DNA from: Climacteris rufus
Taxonomy: Eukaryota > Chordata > Aves > Passeriformes > Climacteridae
Length of the DNA: 64,000 bases
Assembly: GCA_013398175.1 (NCBI GenBank)
Contig: VZRZ01007764.1
Location: 416,219-480,218 of the forward strand
Reading direction: 5' to 3'
Shown: positions 1 to 10,345 of the stretch, piece by piece
Position numbering within the stretch: position 1 is the first letter of the stretch
How the letters are laid out: each line of letters opens with the position of its first letter
Program-made: the position numbers and the translations under genes
The notes under the pieces: model-generated
What the model saw: the letters and a program-made list of their open reading frames with translations, nothing else
Told to the model about the DNA's origin: nothing
Database searches by the model: none

Positions 1-90
1 TATCTCTATCTATCTAGTATCTCTATCTCTATCTCTATTATCTCTGTCTCTCTATCTCTGTCTCTACTCTATCATCTCTACATCTCCATG
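1..90. repeat. TCTCTA/TATC pyrimidine microsatellite
   Basis: The window opens inside an imperfect simple repeat built from TCTCTA, TATC and TCTG units. It fades into unique sequence near position 90. The repeat probably extends left of the window, so its full length is unknown. It is typical of length-variable microsatellites and has no coding content. Confidence 0.95.
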
Positions 91-3000
91 CTTCTGTGAG
101 TATTTACCACCTCAGTGTGAACAATGTACCTGTCTGAGAAACAGAAGAGGGGCTGAGATGAAGGGGAAAACATCAAAATAGGTCTAGTTAATTTCTAATT
201 TTATTTCCCTTTGCTAGCTGCAGTTCACAGAAGGAGTGTTTACAAGCCAGCTTGTAAACATGCCAGTTTAAAGTATATGCAAACACAGCATGCCCTTTGC
301 ATGTCCTCAGAACAGCTGAGTGCACAGGTGAAACTTGTGTTTTGCAGATGTATCTCAGTGCTTTCAGCCCTTCTTGGTTTCGAATCCTGTCCCACTGTGG
401 TTCAGAGGACATTTTCAGAAGTTCCCTCAGCACCTTTGTGATTACACTCCAAGAAAGCAGCACTGTCTTTTGCCCCTGCTGGAGGGTAAAAAGGTAGTTA
501 TCATTTAACATGCACGAAGTAATGGATAGGTCAGATCTTCTCCCCATGCTTCCCCAGCAGCCAAGTTGCAGCAGTGAGGGCCTGACTAGGGGTAACCTGG
601 TGGTGTTAAAGCCAGTAAAGCAGGGCTGGGTTACATCAGCTGGGGGTCTGACCACTGTCTATACCATTAAAAATAACCCAAACAAACAACAGAGAGTCTG
701 CTTGAGCCCTGGTGTGCTTTTTCAGATGGTTCATAAATTTATTTGACTGGATGCCCAACACAGACCACCTGGTATGTTGACGGAACAAAGAAATGAGCTT
801 GAGGAGTGCTAAAAAACCTGAAGGAAGAGAGGCAGAAAAGCCCAGCATCTGACTGACATCCTTGGTAAGGGGCAACCTTGCTGCATAAACATAGGAAGCA
901 GCCATTCTTTCTAACTTCTCATTTTCATAAAGGTCGTGTCACCAGCTGGCCTGCCAAGCTTGCTTTCCCCCTGACAAAGGAAAGATGTGCTCCTTGTCAG
1001 TGTCAGAGGAACTGGAGGTAGAAGTGAGTTTGGTTCTCCAGCCAGCCACTAAAGTGTTAGGGACATATTTTATTATTTGAGTTGAAGGTCTGGAATAAGC
1101 TCAGAGTTTTTGTATTACTCATATGAGTTATTATTAGTACTTGTATCACTTATAAGAGTTTTTATGTGAAATGCATGTTCCTAACCTTTAGTTCTCTCTT
1201 ACTGAGATAGCCATTCCCTCAGAGGTGAGTAGCAACCAAGACCTTCCCTCTGGTCCATACTACCTACTGTTCATGGGCAGTTTCCAGACCATGACTAAGT
1301 AACACATTGAAAAATATACCTTGAAATATATCTTGGAGAAAATCACCCATGTAGAAATCATTTCACTGGATTTTGGTTGTTCTGCCTGAATAAAATACAG
1401 CTGTTAAACAAACTACAAAATCTGCCAGCCCAGAGGCCTCAGCACAACAGCTGAATGAGAATTTATCAGAGTTCTGGTGAATTAGAAGTTGAGAATGCCT
1501 CCTGAATAAGCAAGGGGAAGACCTGCACAGGTCTCACACCAGAGCAGGTAAATGAGAAGAGCCACAGAGTTGCATATTTTTAGGTTTTCTGTAATCTTTG
1601 TCTTCACAGAGTGCATTAGGCATTACAGAGAAGAAGGTGAGCTGCAGGTGCTTGTGAGTAAAGGCCAGAGCTACCTCGTTACGACCTACAGTCCCAATGC
1701 TTCAGAAAACTGTGAGCCTTCTCTGGTCACACAAAGCAGATAGAATGATTTTAAGGGCTGTGATTTGCTTGTGCTTTTATTTCAGAGGTGTTAGTGGAAG
1801 TCTCTTTTTGCAACTAATGATAGAAAGCAGGTTGTCTGTTTTTATGGCAGAACATATTTTTGTCCAATTGTGCTTTTCTTTTTGTGCCTTGTAATAAGCT
1901 TCCTCTCTCTACTTCCAGAGTGCACGAATCATTATATTTATCACTAATATGTGCTGAAGTTGAACGTAATTTCTTTATTTTGCACCATTCTCAGTCCTGC
2001 TGGAGTTATACTTGCTCTGATCTGGAGCTTAGCTTCCAAGCCTCACTCCTCATTAATGGAAAGTAACCTTAAATACAAGTCTCGATATGAATGTTCTCCT
2101 TTGCTGTAGCCCATCCTGTTTTCCTCCATGCAAAAGCATCTTTGGAGCTTTCTGTTGGTTTGGCTGCAATTAAGATTTTTGGGGTTTATTACTTTCTGGA
2201 GAAGTGTCTTAAAACTGAGAAAAAAGAAGCCTTTCTCCACAGCACCCATTGCATCTTAGAGAGTGGTCTTCCAGGGATTCTTATTTGTAAAAGCCAGTCC
2301 CAGACTGGATGGATCATTGTGGAAATGAGAGAAGAGCTTAATGCCATTAAAGTTGTTTTCTCCCTGCCAACTTGCCTTGCAAAAGCCCTTGTTACTCTCA
2401 TTGTCTCTGGTAGTATCAGGCCAGGGATTGTCAAGACAAAAGTTCTGTCAGTTTTATGTCGTTGTGCCCTGTATGAGCTCTTGGTGAGTCTCTGTATAAT
2501 CCATTAGCATTTACCCTCTGATCCTGCTCATTTTTCCATCCTGTTCTCTTTTTGTGGGGTAATTGTCTCTTGTCTTGCCTTCCTGTCTCTCTGAAGGAAC
2601 ACTGCTGGCTGGTCCCAGTGCAGAGAGTGCTAACTGACCTGTAGTGAGTCACTGCTGAAGAAATGGGCTAATGGGAACCTCACAAAGCTGGACCAAGGGA
2701 AATGCAAACCCCTGCGCCATGGGTGGGACAGGATGGATGTAGAGAAAGATGTGTGGGCAAAAAGGACCAGCAGCTGGGGTCTCCTGGGAAGCTCAGGCTG
2801 ACAGGGTGTGGGCACAGAGCTGGCAAAAGGGGATGCTGCTTTGAGGCAGAAAAACCACATTTTGTCCCTTGGATGGTGGTCTGAACCAGGAATAGATTGC
2901 CCAGAGAGGCCACAGGATCTTCATCCTGGGTTAGAGTCTGCTCCTGCTAGCCCTGGCTTTGTGTGGGGTGGGCTGGAGCCTGCCTGAGGTCCAGGCTGAC

Positions 3001-4379
3001 CCACTCCACTACTGGCCGAAGTACAGGTAGAGCTTGCCATGGCACCTCTGGATATTTCTGCATTTTTTTACCTCAGGGACTTTTTCTACCCCATAGTATC
3101 TTACAATATTTTTCACTCAAAAGACTGTAACCTTGTATTCCTTTCCTCTACTATGAAAGCAGAGGGAGAATTTTGTTTTTAAAGGAAGCCCCACTTGAGT
3201 TACGGATGACACGCTTGCACGCCTGTGAAATGTGGCTGCTCAGAGTTCCTTTGTTTGCTGCTGCCAGCCCTGTGGTGATCCTGTGCTCGTGTGGCTTCCT
3301 GGTGGCTTCCCCGAGGCTCCCTGGGGCACACACAGCATTGACTGCCATGAAGTTCACCATGGGACTGAAGTGAGAATAACTTTGTAGTCTGAAAGACAGA
3401 TTCCTGCTTGTGAGAAAGGCCATTCCAGTGTCCAGGGTGCATCCTCTGTGTTAATCGACAGGTAAGGAAATGTAAAGGTTTCTTCACGCCCTCCTTGCTG
3501 TGGATTTCTTTCAACTAAGCCATTTTATTTCTGTTTCTGAGGGACAGAGAGAAGATGCTGTATCTTTTGTTTCAAGGCCTTAGGGTTAGAACTTCATCTC
3601 TGGCTGTCTTTAGGTTGCTACATCAAAGTAGGCAGTAAGAAATTAAAACCACCAGGATAACATAATAAAAAAGAACAAGCCATTTAAGAAAAAAAAAAAA
3701 AATCAATATTTTGTCTTTTAGGTCCCCAGTGAGAAATACTTGTGTAGAAAAGACAGAGGGGAAAACATGAACAATGGGCTTCTCCTGCCCTAATTGCAAG
3801 TACAGCAGGCATGTCAAGTGTGAACTTGAGAGACAGAGGTAAGGACTGTTTCATAAACAGGAGCAAAGCTGCTGGAATAGAAGGACAATAGGTAAGGGTC
3901 ATTCTGCAGCTAAATCTACCTCCAAGAAACTTTATTTGAGGAAGAGAACAAATAGGTATAATTCTAGATCAATGTGTTTTATCTCCTGTTGGATGTCCTT
4001 GCTGCATTTTATAGGAAGCTTGGCTGTATAAGTGGGTGGCGTGTTTTGTAAACACTTCCAGGTTTGGGAAAATAAGTGGGGGAATGGCTGATGTCTGGAT
4101 TTCACTCAGATGGAATAAAAAGCAGCTGCTGGTTTCCTGAGCTGCTGCAACTGGACCTGCCTTGGACCTGACCCGAACAAGGGGGCATGAGAGAGTGTTG
4201 AAGTCTCACTGGGCTTCACTGTCTGCAGTGTTTAGTCTCCAGAGGCAGAACAGCAGCCACCTTTTGAAACACCATATGTTTGGGTTTAGGGATAGTCTTT
4301 CCTACCCATTTAGTGAATATAGCCACTCTTCTTTATTGACATTATGGAGTGAAAAGTAACTGCTCCACCAGTCAAAATA
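91..4379. other. Non-coding DNA, no gene recognised
   Basis: I see no exon, RNA gene or clear repeat here. Open frames occur on both strands up to 138 codons (2091-2507 plus) but overlap one another and match no family I know. A 13-base A-run lies near 3690. One pair of good splice-like sites frames a 27-nt segment at 1610-1636 and is reported as a weak finding. Confidence 0.7.
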
Positions 4380-4389
4380 AATGAAACCT

Positions 4390-5910
4390 CCCTTATTAGG
4401 ATTGCTGCCTCTGAGTGTTAAAACTGTGAATCTCACTCTGGGCAGCAAGTTGTTAAATACACAGGGAAAAGGTGAGGAGGTTAAAGAATATTCAGATAAG
4501 TTAGATATATGCAAGTCAGCAGGGCCTCGTGAAATTCGCCCTGGAGTACCCCAGGTACTAGCTGGAGTGATCTTTGAACTATTAGCAATTATCTCTGAGA
4601 GCTTGTGGAGGATGAGTGAGGTCCCAGAGGATGGGAGAAAGGCAAACACAGAACCTATCTTTGAAAAGGGGAAATAGGAAGGCCCAGGGAATCACAGGCC
4701 AGTCAGCCTGACTTTGATACAGAGAAAAATGCAGGAGCAAATTATTGAACAATCAATTTGTAAACACCTAGAGGAAAATAAGGTGATAAGAAACAGCTTG
4801 CATGGGTTTGTCAAGAACAAATCACATCAAAGCAATCTCATTTCCTTCTTTGACAAAGTAACTGGCCCAGTGGATAAGGAGGAAGGAGCAGATGTGATAG
4901 ATCTTGACTTTAGCGAGGCTTTTGACACACATCCACATGACATTTTCATAAGTAAACAGGAGAAATATGGTTTAGATGAAGTTATTACGTGATGGGTGCA
5001 AAACTGAAAAATTTGGCTTATCAGTAAAGCAGTTATCAATGGTTTGTTGTCAGACTGGGAAAACATATCAAATAAGACACCACAGAGGACTGTCTTAAGT
5101 CCAGTATTATTCAATATTTTCAGCTTTGATGATGGAATATGTAGAAAACTTTAAAAAATTCCATATGATACTGAACTAGGAGGGGTGGTGAACACTTTAC
5201 AGAACAGGATTTGAATACAAAATATGCTTGATAAATTGAAGAAAGTGTCTGAAATCAATAGGATGAAATTCAATAAAGAAAGACAAGCGCAATGTATTAC
5301 TTTTGGGGAAGGAAAAATCAAATGCACAAATATTAAATGGGAAACAACTAGTTTGAGAGCAGTTTTCATAAAAGAGGCTTAGCACAGAGCACAAGCAAAA
5401 TGAAATCCAGAAATGTGAAGATGTGTGAAGAGTAAATTCCATGATTGTATGAATTAATAGCAATATTGTGAATAACTAGGAAATAATTATCTAGTTCTGC
5501 CCTGAGTGGTGGGGCCTGACCCAGGAATACTACATCTGTGCCAATGGTAATGGCACATTTAGAAAATCACTTTACTTTAGAAAGGTGGAAGAACAAAGCC
5601 TAGAAAACAACTTCTATGAGGAAAAGCTGAATTAAACGAGTATGAGGTTTTTTCTTAGGAAAAGATGCAATGCATATAAAGTATGCAAAAATATTGTTAA
5701 AAATTTTATAAAGAAAAGGACACGTACATGCTTTCCCTAAAATGGTGTGAAAAAAAAGGATGGAATAAGCTGAAGCAGATAGATGGAACTCAGGTAGATG
5801 TTCTGGCTATGGGGATGATACAGCACTGGAACAAGGTTTCTAAGGGTATTCTGGAATCCTTGTTTCAAGTCCTGAAAATGGGTCAGACAGGCATCTGCCT
5901 GTGATGTGAA
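4390..5910 (+). mobile_element. Decayed CR1 LINE (ORF2 reverse-transcriptase portion)
   Basis: This is a plus-strand copy of a chicken repeat 1 (CR1) non-LTR retrotransposon. It is recognised from the ordered reverse-transcriptase landmarks in frame 1 between about 4495 and 5345. The 5' part of ORF2 (endonuclease) is absent, the usual consequence of incomplete reverse transcription. From about 5350 to 5910 similarity is weak: I see only scattered CR1-like words, so that end is inferred. No terminal 8-bp tail repeat is visible. The copy carries five stops in its best frame and is dead. CR1 is the dominant LINE of birds and reptiles, which supports an avian source. Confidence 0.9.
4480..5350 (+). 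pseudogene. CR1 reverse-transcriptase pseudogene fragment
   Basis: One reading frame (codons starting at 4381, 4384 and so on) keeps reverse-transcriptase homology for about 870 nt with no net frameshift. Landmarks in order: DKLDICKSAGP from 4495; EVPEDGRKAN at 4618-4647; GNHRPVSLT just after a TAG stop at 4675; LHGF near 4801; catalytic motif A, DLDFSEAFD, at 4900-4926; motif B, PQRTVLSPVLFNIF, at 5080-5121; and a ruined catalytic box at 5161-5175, where the family's ADDT reads PYDT. In-frame stops begin at 4675, 4990, 5005, 5152 and 5212. In a live LINE this enzyme copies element RNA into the nicked target. Here the stops and the lost aspartate rule out function. Confidence 0.92.
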
Positions 5911-6350
5911 ACAGATGTCCTCTGGAGAGCACTCCTACTTTTACATTTCTACAGCAATTCATACACCTCAGTCAAGAGAAAAGCTCACAAGAACAAGAAA
6001 AGCAAGAACTGCATGCATAGACACACATTTCCTCCAAAGCTCCCACTTTTCCCCTGCAAACTCCTTTTTAAAAATTATGTACACTTATCACACAGTCTTC
6101 TGTTCTCCTTTTCACTTTTCTCTGCCTTGATTCAGGGGGAAGAGCTGCTAGTTATTCCATAATTACATGAAAGATTATGAAGCTAGACAGAGCTGCCTTC
6201 TATCCAAACATGAAATCCTGCATGTTAGTTTTTCTGTGCTGGTTGCTGGTGCAAAAGCAAGACCCAGAGCCATAAAAATACCCCAAACCAACCCGTTTTT
6301 GATAGTATCTGCTGTAAGCTGCTCTAAGAAGTGCTTTGTTCTTTTTCTCT
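5911..6350. other. Non-coding DNA, nothing recognised
   Basis: AT-rich unique sequence after the CR1 relic. No exon, RNA gene or repeat family is recognised. Confidence 0.6.
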
Positions 6351-6375
6351 TTTTTTTNNNNNNNNNTTTTTTTTT
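6349..6375. repeat. Poly-T tract containing a short assembly gap
   Basis: A run of T is interrupted by nine unresolved bases at 6358-6366. The true tract length is unknown. The gap most likely reflects homopolymer sequencing failure rather than missing genes. Confidence 0.95.
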
Positions 6376-7753
6376 GATGAAGATACACAGTCAGAGAATG
6401 AAGCTTTATAAATATTCGTGCTCCCTTTTAATGACAAACAAGGGACAAACTGGATGGTACTTTTATGATGTTTTATTGGCATGATTTTGAACTGGTATGT
6501 TATTTATGGGACCATCCTAGACAGAGTGCAGGAAACTCGCTGCATCCTGTTATGTTTTCTGTGGGAGCCACGTGCATCTTGAAACATAACCTTGAAAAAC
6601 ACAGTGAGAAGTGGGAGCCTCATTTAGGGCTGTAAGGCCAGAAATCTTAGTCATCAAGTGTTGTTTTGTGTGAAGACTACGAGGAGAAAAAAGCTTTGAA
6701 ATGACTGATTTAAACTAACATATTTAATTGCAGGATTTGCGCGCTGCGTTGCATTGCGGGGGATGCTGCACTCAAAGAGCAGAATGTCTCTTCTCCTTGA
6801 TGTGCTTGCCTTTGTGATGATACCTTCATAAAACAAATTTGTGAAACCTTTCTTTAAAGGATACAGGCCCATGCTCACCAGTAAAGGATTGCTTGCCTGG
6901 CTGTGGAACTTGGATTCTTTCTTTTGTATCTCTGTGAAACCTTTCCTGGTGCAAGTAGCAGGGATATCACATTTTGTGTAGTTGTTGGTAGGATGACAGT
7001 ATTTCCTCCCTAATTTGGGACTTGGACTTTCTCCCAAATGTAGAAGTTTGAGAACAGAAAGTTATGTGTTTGGGGAAGGGATGTTTATTTGCCAGGTAAA
7101 CTGGCCTGTAGGTGACTGTGTTTGAATGGGATCAGCTCTCATTTCCTTGGGAGTGGTTTGTCCATGTTGTGTGTCCAGTGCTCCCATACATCCAGAGGGA
7201 GCCAGGGTAGCTGGAGCCAGGCTCATGCATGGTGCTGAAGCTGCAGTTATGTGAGGCTGTGCTTCATGAATGTCTACATGCCAGGGTTAATAGTATTGCC
7301 AACCTTCCTCTTCTCTGTTTTGCTCTGGCCCTGTTCTACTCACACGTTTTTAGCATCCACGCTTTAGTTTCACCTGAGTTCTAACAATCTCATATCACCC
7401 TTTGCAAGTGAGAGTTTGCCAAAACTGAGACCCCCAGCCTCCATTAAAGTATCAGCAATGTTTCATACACCAGTTAAGTCTCAATTAAAGACATTTTGAT
7501 ACTATTAGGAAAAATAAACTTGTAATTAGTGACCCTTACACGTGGTATGGTTGAACTGGTAGAAGATACACCACTACTCACATTTATGATGAAGTCTATA
7601 GTACATAACTTTTAAGAAGGAATTTTGGAGTGGAAGGTTTTGGGAGGTCACTGGCAATGCTGTTATTAACTTGCCAGTGAGAAGGTAGAACCACATTTAG
7701 AGACACTTTTACCCCCATTTTCTGTAACCTAATAGTTTTTGAGCTTTCATTAG

Positions 7754-7780
7754 CTACCACAAATGAAAGATTTGTGGTAG
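7754..7780. repeat. Perfect 10-bp inverted repeat with 7-nt loop
   Basis: CTACCACAAA at 7754-7763 is followed after seven bases by its exact reverse complement at 7771-7780. The RNA from either strand could fold into a 10-bp stem. No flanking structure identifies it as a terminator, microRNA precursor or transposon end. Confidence 0.9.
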
Positions 7781-8858
7781 TATGGAAACCCAGTGGGTTG
7801 TTCTTATCACTTGAAAAAGGTCTGATTAAACATAAAGTAAAATAAAACTTCCTGGGTCTAAATATAGGCTGGACTAAGTTGGCAGATTTCAGTAAGCATG
7901 CCTGCTTAGTAATGGAGATAATGCTGAGTGAACTTTATAGAAAAGGAAAAAACCTAAATAAATAAAAAACCTTGTCTGAAATGCTGCCAAAAATTAATGC
8001 ACTTTTTCCCCTCTATGAAACACAGTTGTCCTTGTTTTCCATCTCAACCAACTAGAGACATCTCCTTGAAAGACATTTTCCCCAGTCTGAAACATATCCA
8101 CAGCCTGTTCCATGCTAAAATTATCAACCATAGAAGTTGTGTCATGACAGACAGGAAAAAACGCCAACAAACCCCAGTCTAAGACAAGATCAATACCTGA
8201 CCATATTTCTATATTTTTTTTTAATTAAAGGATTCACAGAATAATTTTTCTAGGAAGGAATAACCTGTAGGTAATCATCTGGTCAGATGCTGCTCACAGA
8301 GCAGATCCAACACAGAGAACACCCATCACAGACATTGTGCATCTTTAATTGTAGGGGTGATGCTGGTTGAGGTGAAAGATCTCTGTTTATCCACAGCATG
8401 GCCAGAAGGATTTAAGTCCATTTCTGAAGACTCTGAAATGATCTCACTGAGGCTGAGTCTTTGGTTGAACTTCCCATCCATGTCCCCTCAGCCCAAGCCT
8501 TCAGGCTGAGCTCTGTGTTATGCCAAAGTGGAGCACACTGGAGAGCCTGGGTGGGCACAGCCACCCTTCAGCTGGGACTTAATGTGGCTCTGCCCTTTTC
8601 CAATGACTTTCTCATCTCCTTCCCCAAGCCCTGAAGGGAGAGACTATGGTCTGCAGATTCTGCAGACCAAACTACTGCAACACAAAAACAAGAGGAGGCG
8701 CTCCTGCAGATGTTGCAGGGTTGTGCATGGAACAGACAACACCAGGGTGCAGCAGCTCAATTTGCTGCTTGCTTATCAGTATTATTTATTTCCAGTGCAT
8801 CTACTGAATTGACTTTATCTGCAAGAGCAGACTTTGTTGAGAGGTATGGCCCACCTGT

Positions 8859-8902
8859 GATATATATATATATAGATATATATGTATATGTATATATTTA
8901 TA
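8859..8902. repeat. TA/TATG microsatellite
   Basis: An alternating TA tract with occasional G, about 44 bp long. Simple repeat with no other content. Confidence 0.95.
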
Positions 8903-10229
8903 CACTATCCTGGTGATAAATTTTAATGAGTACTTCATCATGACCAGCTGGTGTTGTTTGAGACAAATTACATTAATAATGTGGCTGAATTTTCAGTATA
9001 AGACAAAATAATGAGTGTTGTAAAGCTGCAACATAATGTGGAGTCAACACTTTAGTGGGCTGGCACTCCCACCTTAGGCAAGTCTCTGAATCTGCCTCCT
9101 TCTGCAGAGTGAGGTTTAACCCTCCCTCCTCCACACCCCGCTGGGATGTCACAGGGCTGCAGTCTCCTGGCGCTGAGGAGAAATGCTGAGCTATCTGACA
9201 GCGAGGTCTGTATTAACACCTCAGGTAGCACATCTATTTTGGGGCCAGCAGGCTGGCAGCTCCCTGCTATGTGATCCTTCTGTTCTCTGTCTCCCTGTTT
9301 TGGTGTATGCTCGGTCCCGCTTGTGCCGTGCGTGAGAGAGGTGGTTGAAGTCACAGCACTCCTCTGCTTCTCCTGCTGGCCTGCAGTGATGGAGGGGAAA
9401 GGCAGGATGTGTTTTCAATGTGCTGCCTCAAGCAGGGTCCAAGAGCTCCAGTGGGGTACTTGGGCAGAGTTCTGCATTGTGCTGGCAGTGTTGTTTCTGT
9501 GGTGGAAAGGCTCCATTCCTGGCAATTTGGAGCACAGGGAACTTGAGATTGTGGTGGCACGTCTGTGCTGCACTCTTCTCACCCAATGCTGGCACAAACC
9601 TACACCTGGATGGAAGGATTTCACCACTCTTGTGTACATGTTCTCAGTGCATGTGTTTGAGGTGTGCTAGAACATCTCCCTTGCTTCTCCACGACTTCTA
9701 GCTGAAGGTCAGCATGAACTCACGGATGGTCCCTTTCTCTTTTTGGTTCTGAATGTAGGCAGCTCTCCTTGCAAGCCCCTCTTTCTGCCTGGCTACCCAG
9801 ATCCTGCCAGGAAGACATGATTAAAGGCACACATGTGGCTCAATGTGTGCACAGACACACAGATGCCCATGCAGGGAACTCTTGGTAAATACTCTTCCAA
9901 GTGTAGAGTTTCTCCATACATATTCTATTCTCCATAACCTATCTCTTTTACTCAGTATTACATCACTCTTGTCGGTCTTGACACTTGACTGGATGGATGC
10001 TTTCCATACTTTCTAAATCATGATTAATTAAAGGATTTCTCAGTTTTCCACAATACCTTTTTTTTTTTCCCTTCTGAGGCTAATCTTCAATTAATAAGGA
10101 ATGTGAGCATATAAATAAAAAATGTCTGTTGTGTGTTTTTCTTGCAATAAATCTGATCATTCCTTATACTGCTGTCCAGTGTATCTCCCCTAAGGTATGC
10201 TGAATTTGATCAAATCACTACATCACTGG

Positions 10230-10345
10230 AATGTTGAGTGTTACTCATTTGTGTGCTAATTACTCTTAATCTGGGTCCTTTTAAAAAGGTCGTCAATTAG
10301 ACTTTATTGAATTGTCAGCCTTCACAGCGAGGAGGGAATCTGGTA
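10230..10345. promoter_or_regulatory. Candidate conserved non-coding element (TAAT/CAATTAG rich)
   Basis: The stretch around 10255-10330 contains GCTAATTACT, TTAATC and GTCAATTAGA, homeodomain-type cores packed into a short unique segment free of low-complexity sequence. This resembles the texture of vertebrate conserved non-coding elements. It is inference only, because conservation cannot be seen from one sequence. Confidence 0.25.

Larger units (their letters stand above)
6376..10229. other. Non-coding DNA with a hairpin and a TA repeat
   Basis: No gene is recognised. A 127-codon minus-strand frame at 6654-7037 has no familiar motif and is judged chance. The stretch holds a perfect 10-bp inverted repeat (7754-7780) and a TA-rich microsatellite (8859-8902), listed separately. 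Around 9070-9100 there is a weak resemblance to the MIR SINE core, too short to call. Confidence 0.65.

Noticed and set aside
6358..6366. Unresolved bases as a sign of a missing feature
   Set aside because: They lie inside a homopolymer T-run and look like a length-calling failure.
9050..9130. MIR-like words (CCTTAGGCAAGTCTCTGAA)
   Set aside because: Similarity is limited to about 20 bp with no flanking core, too weak to call a SINE.
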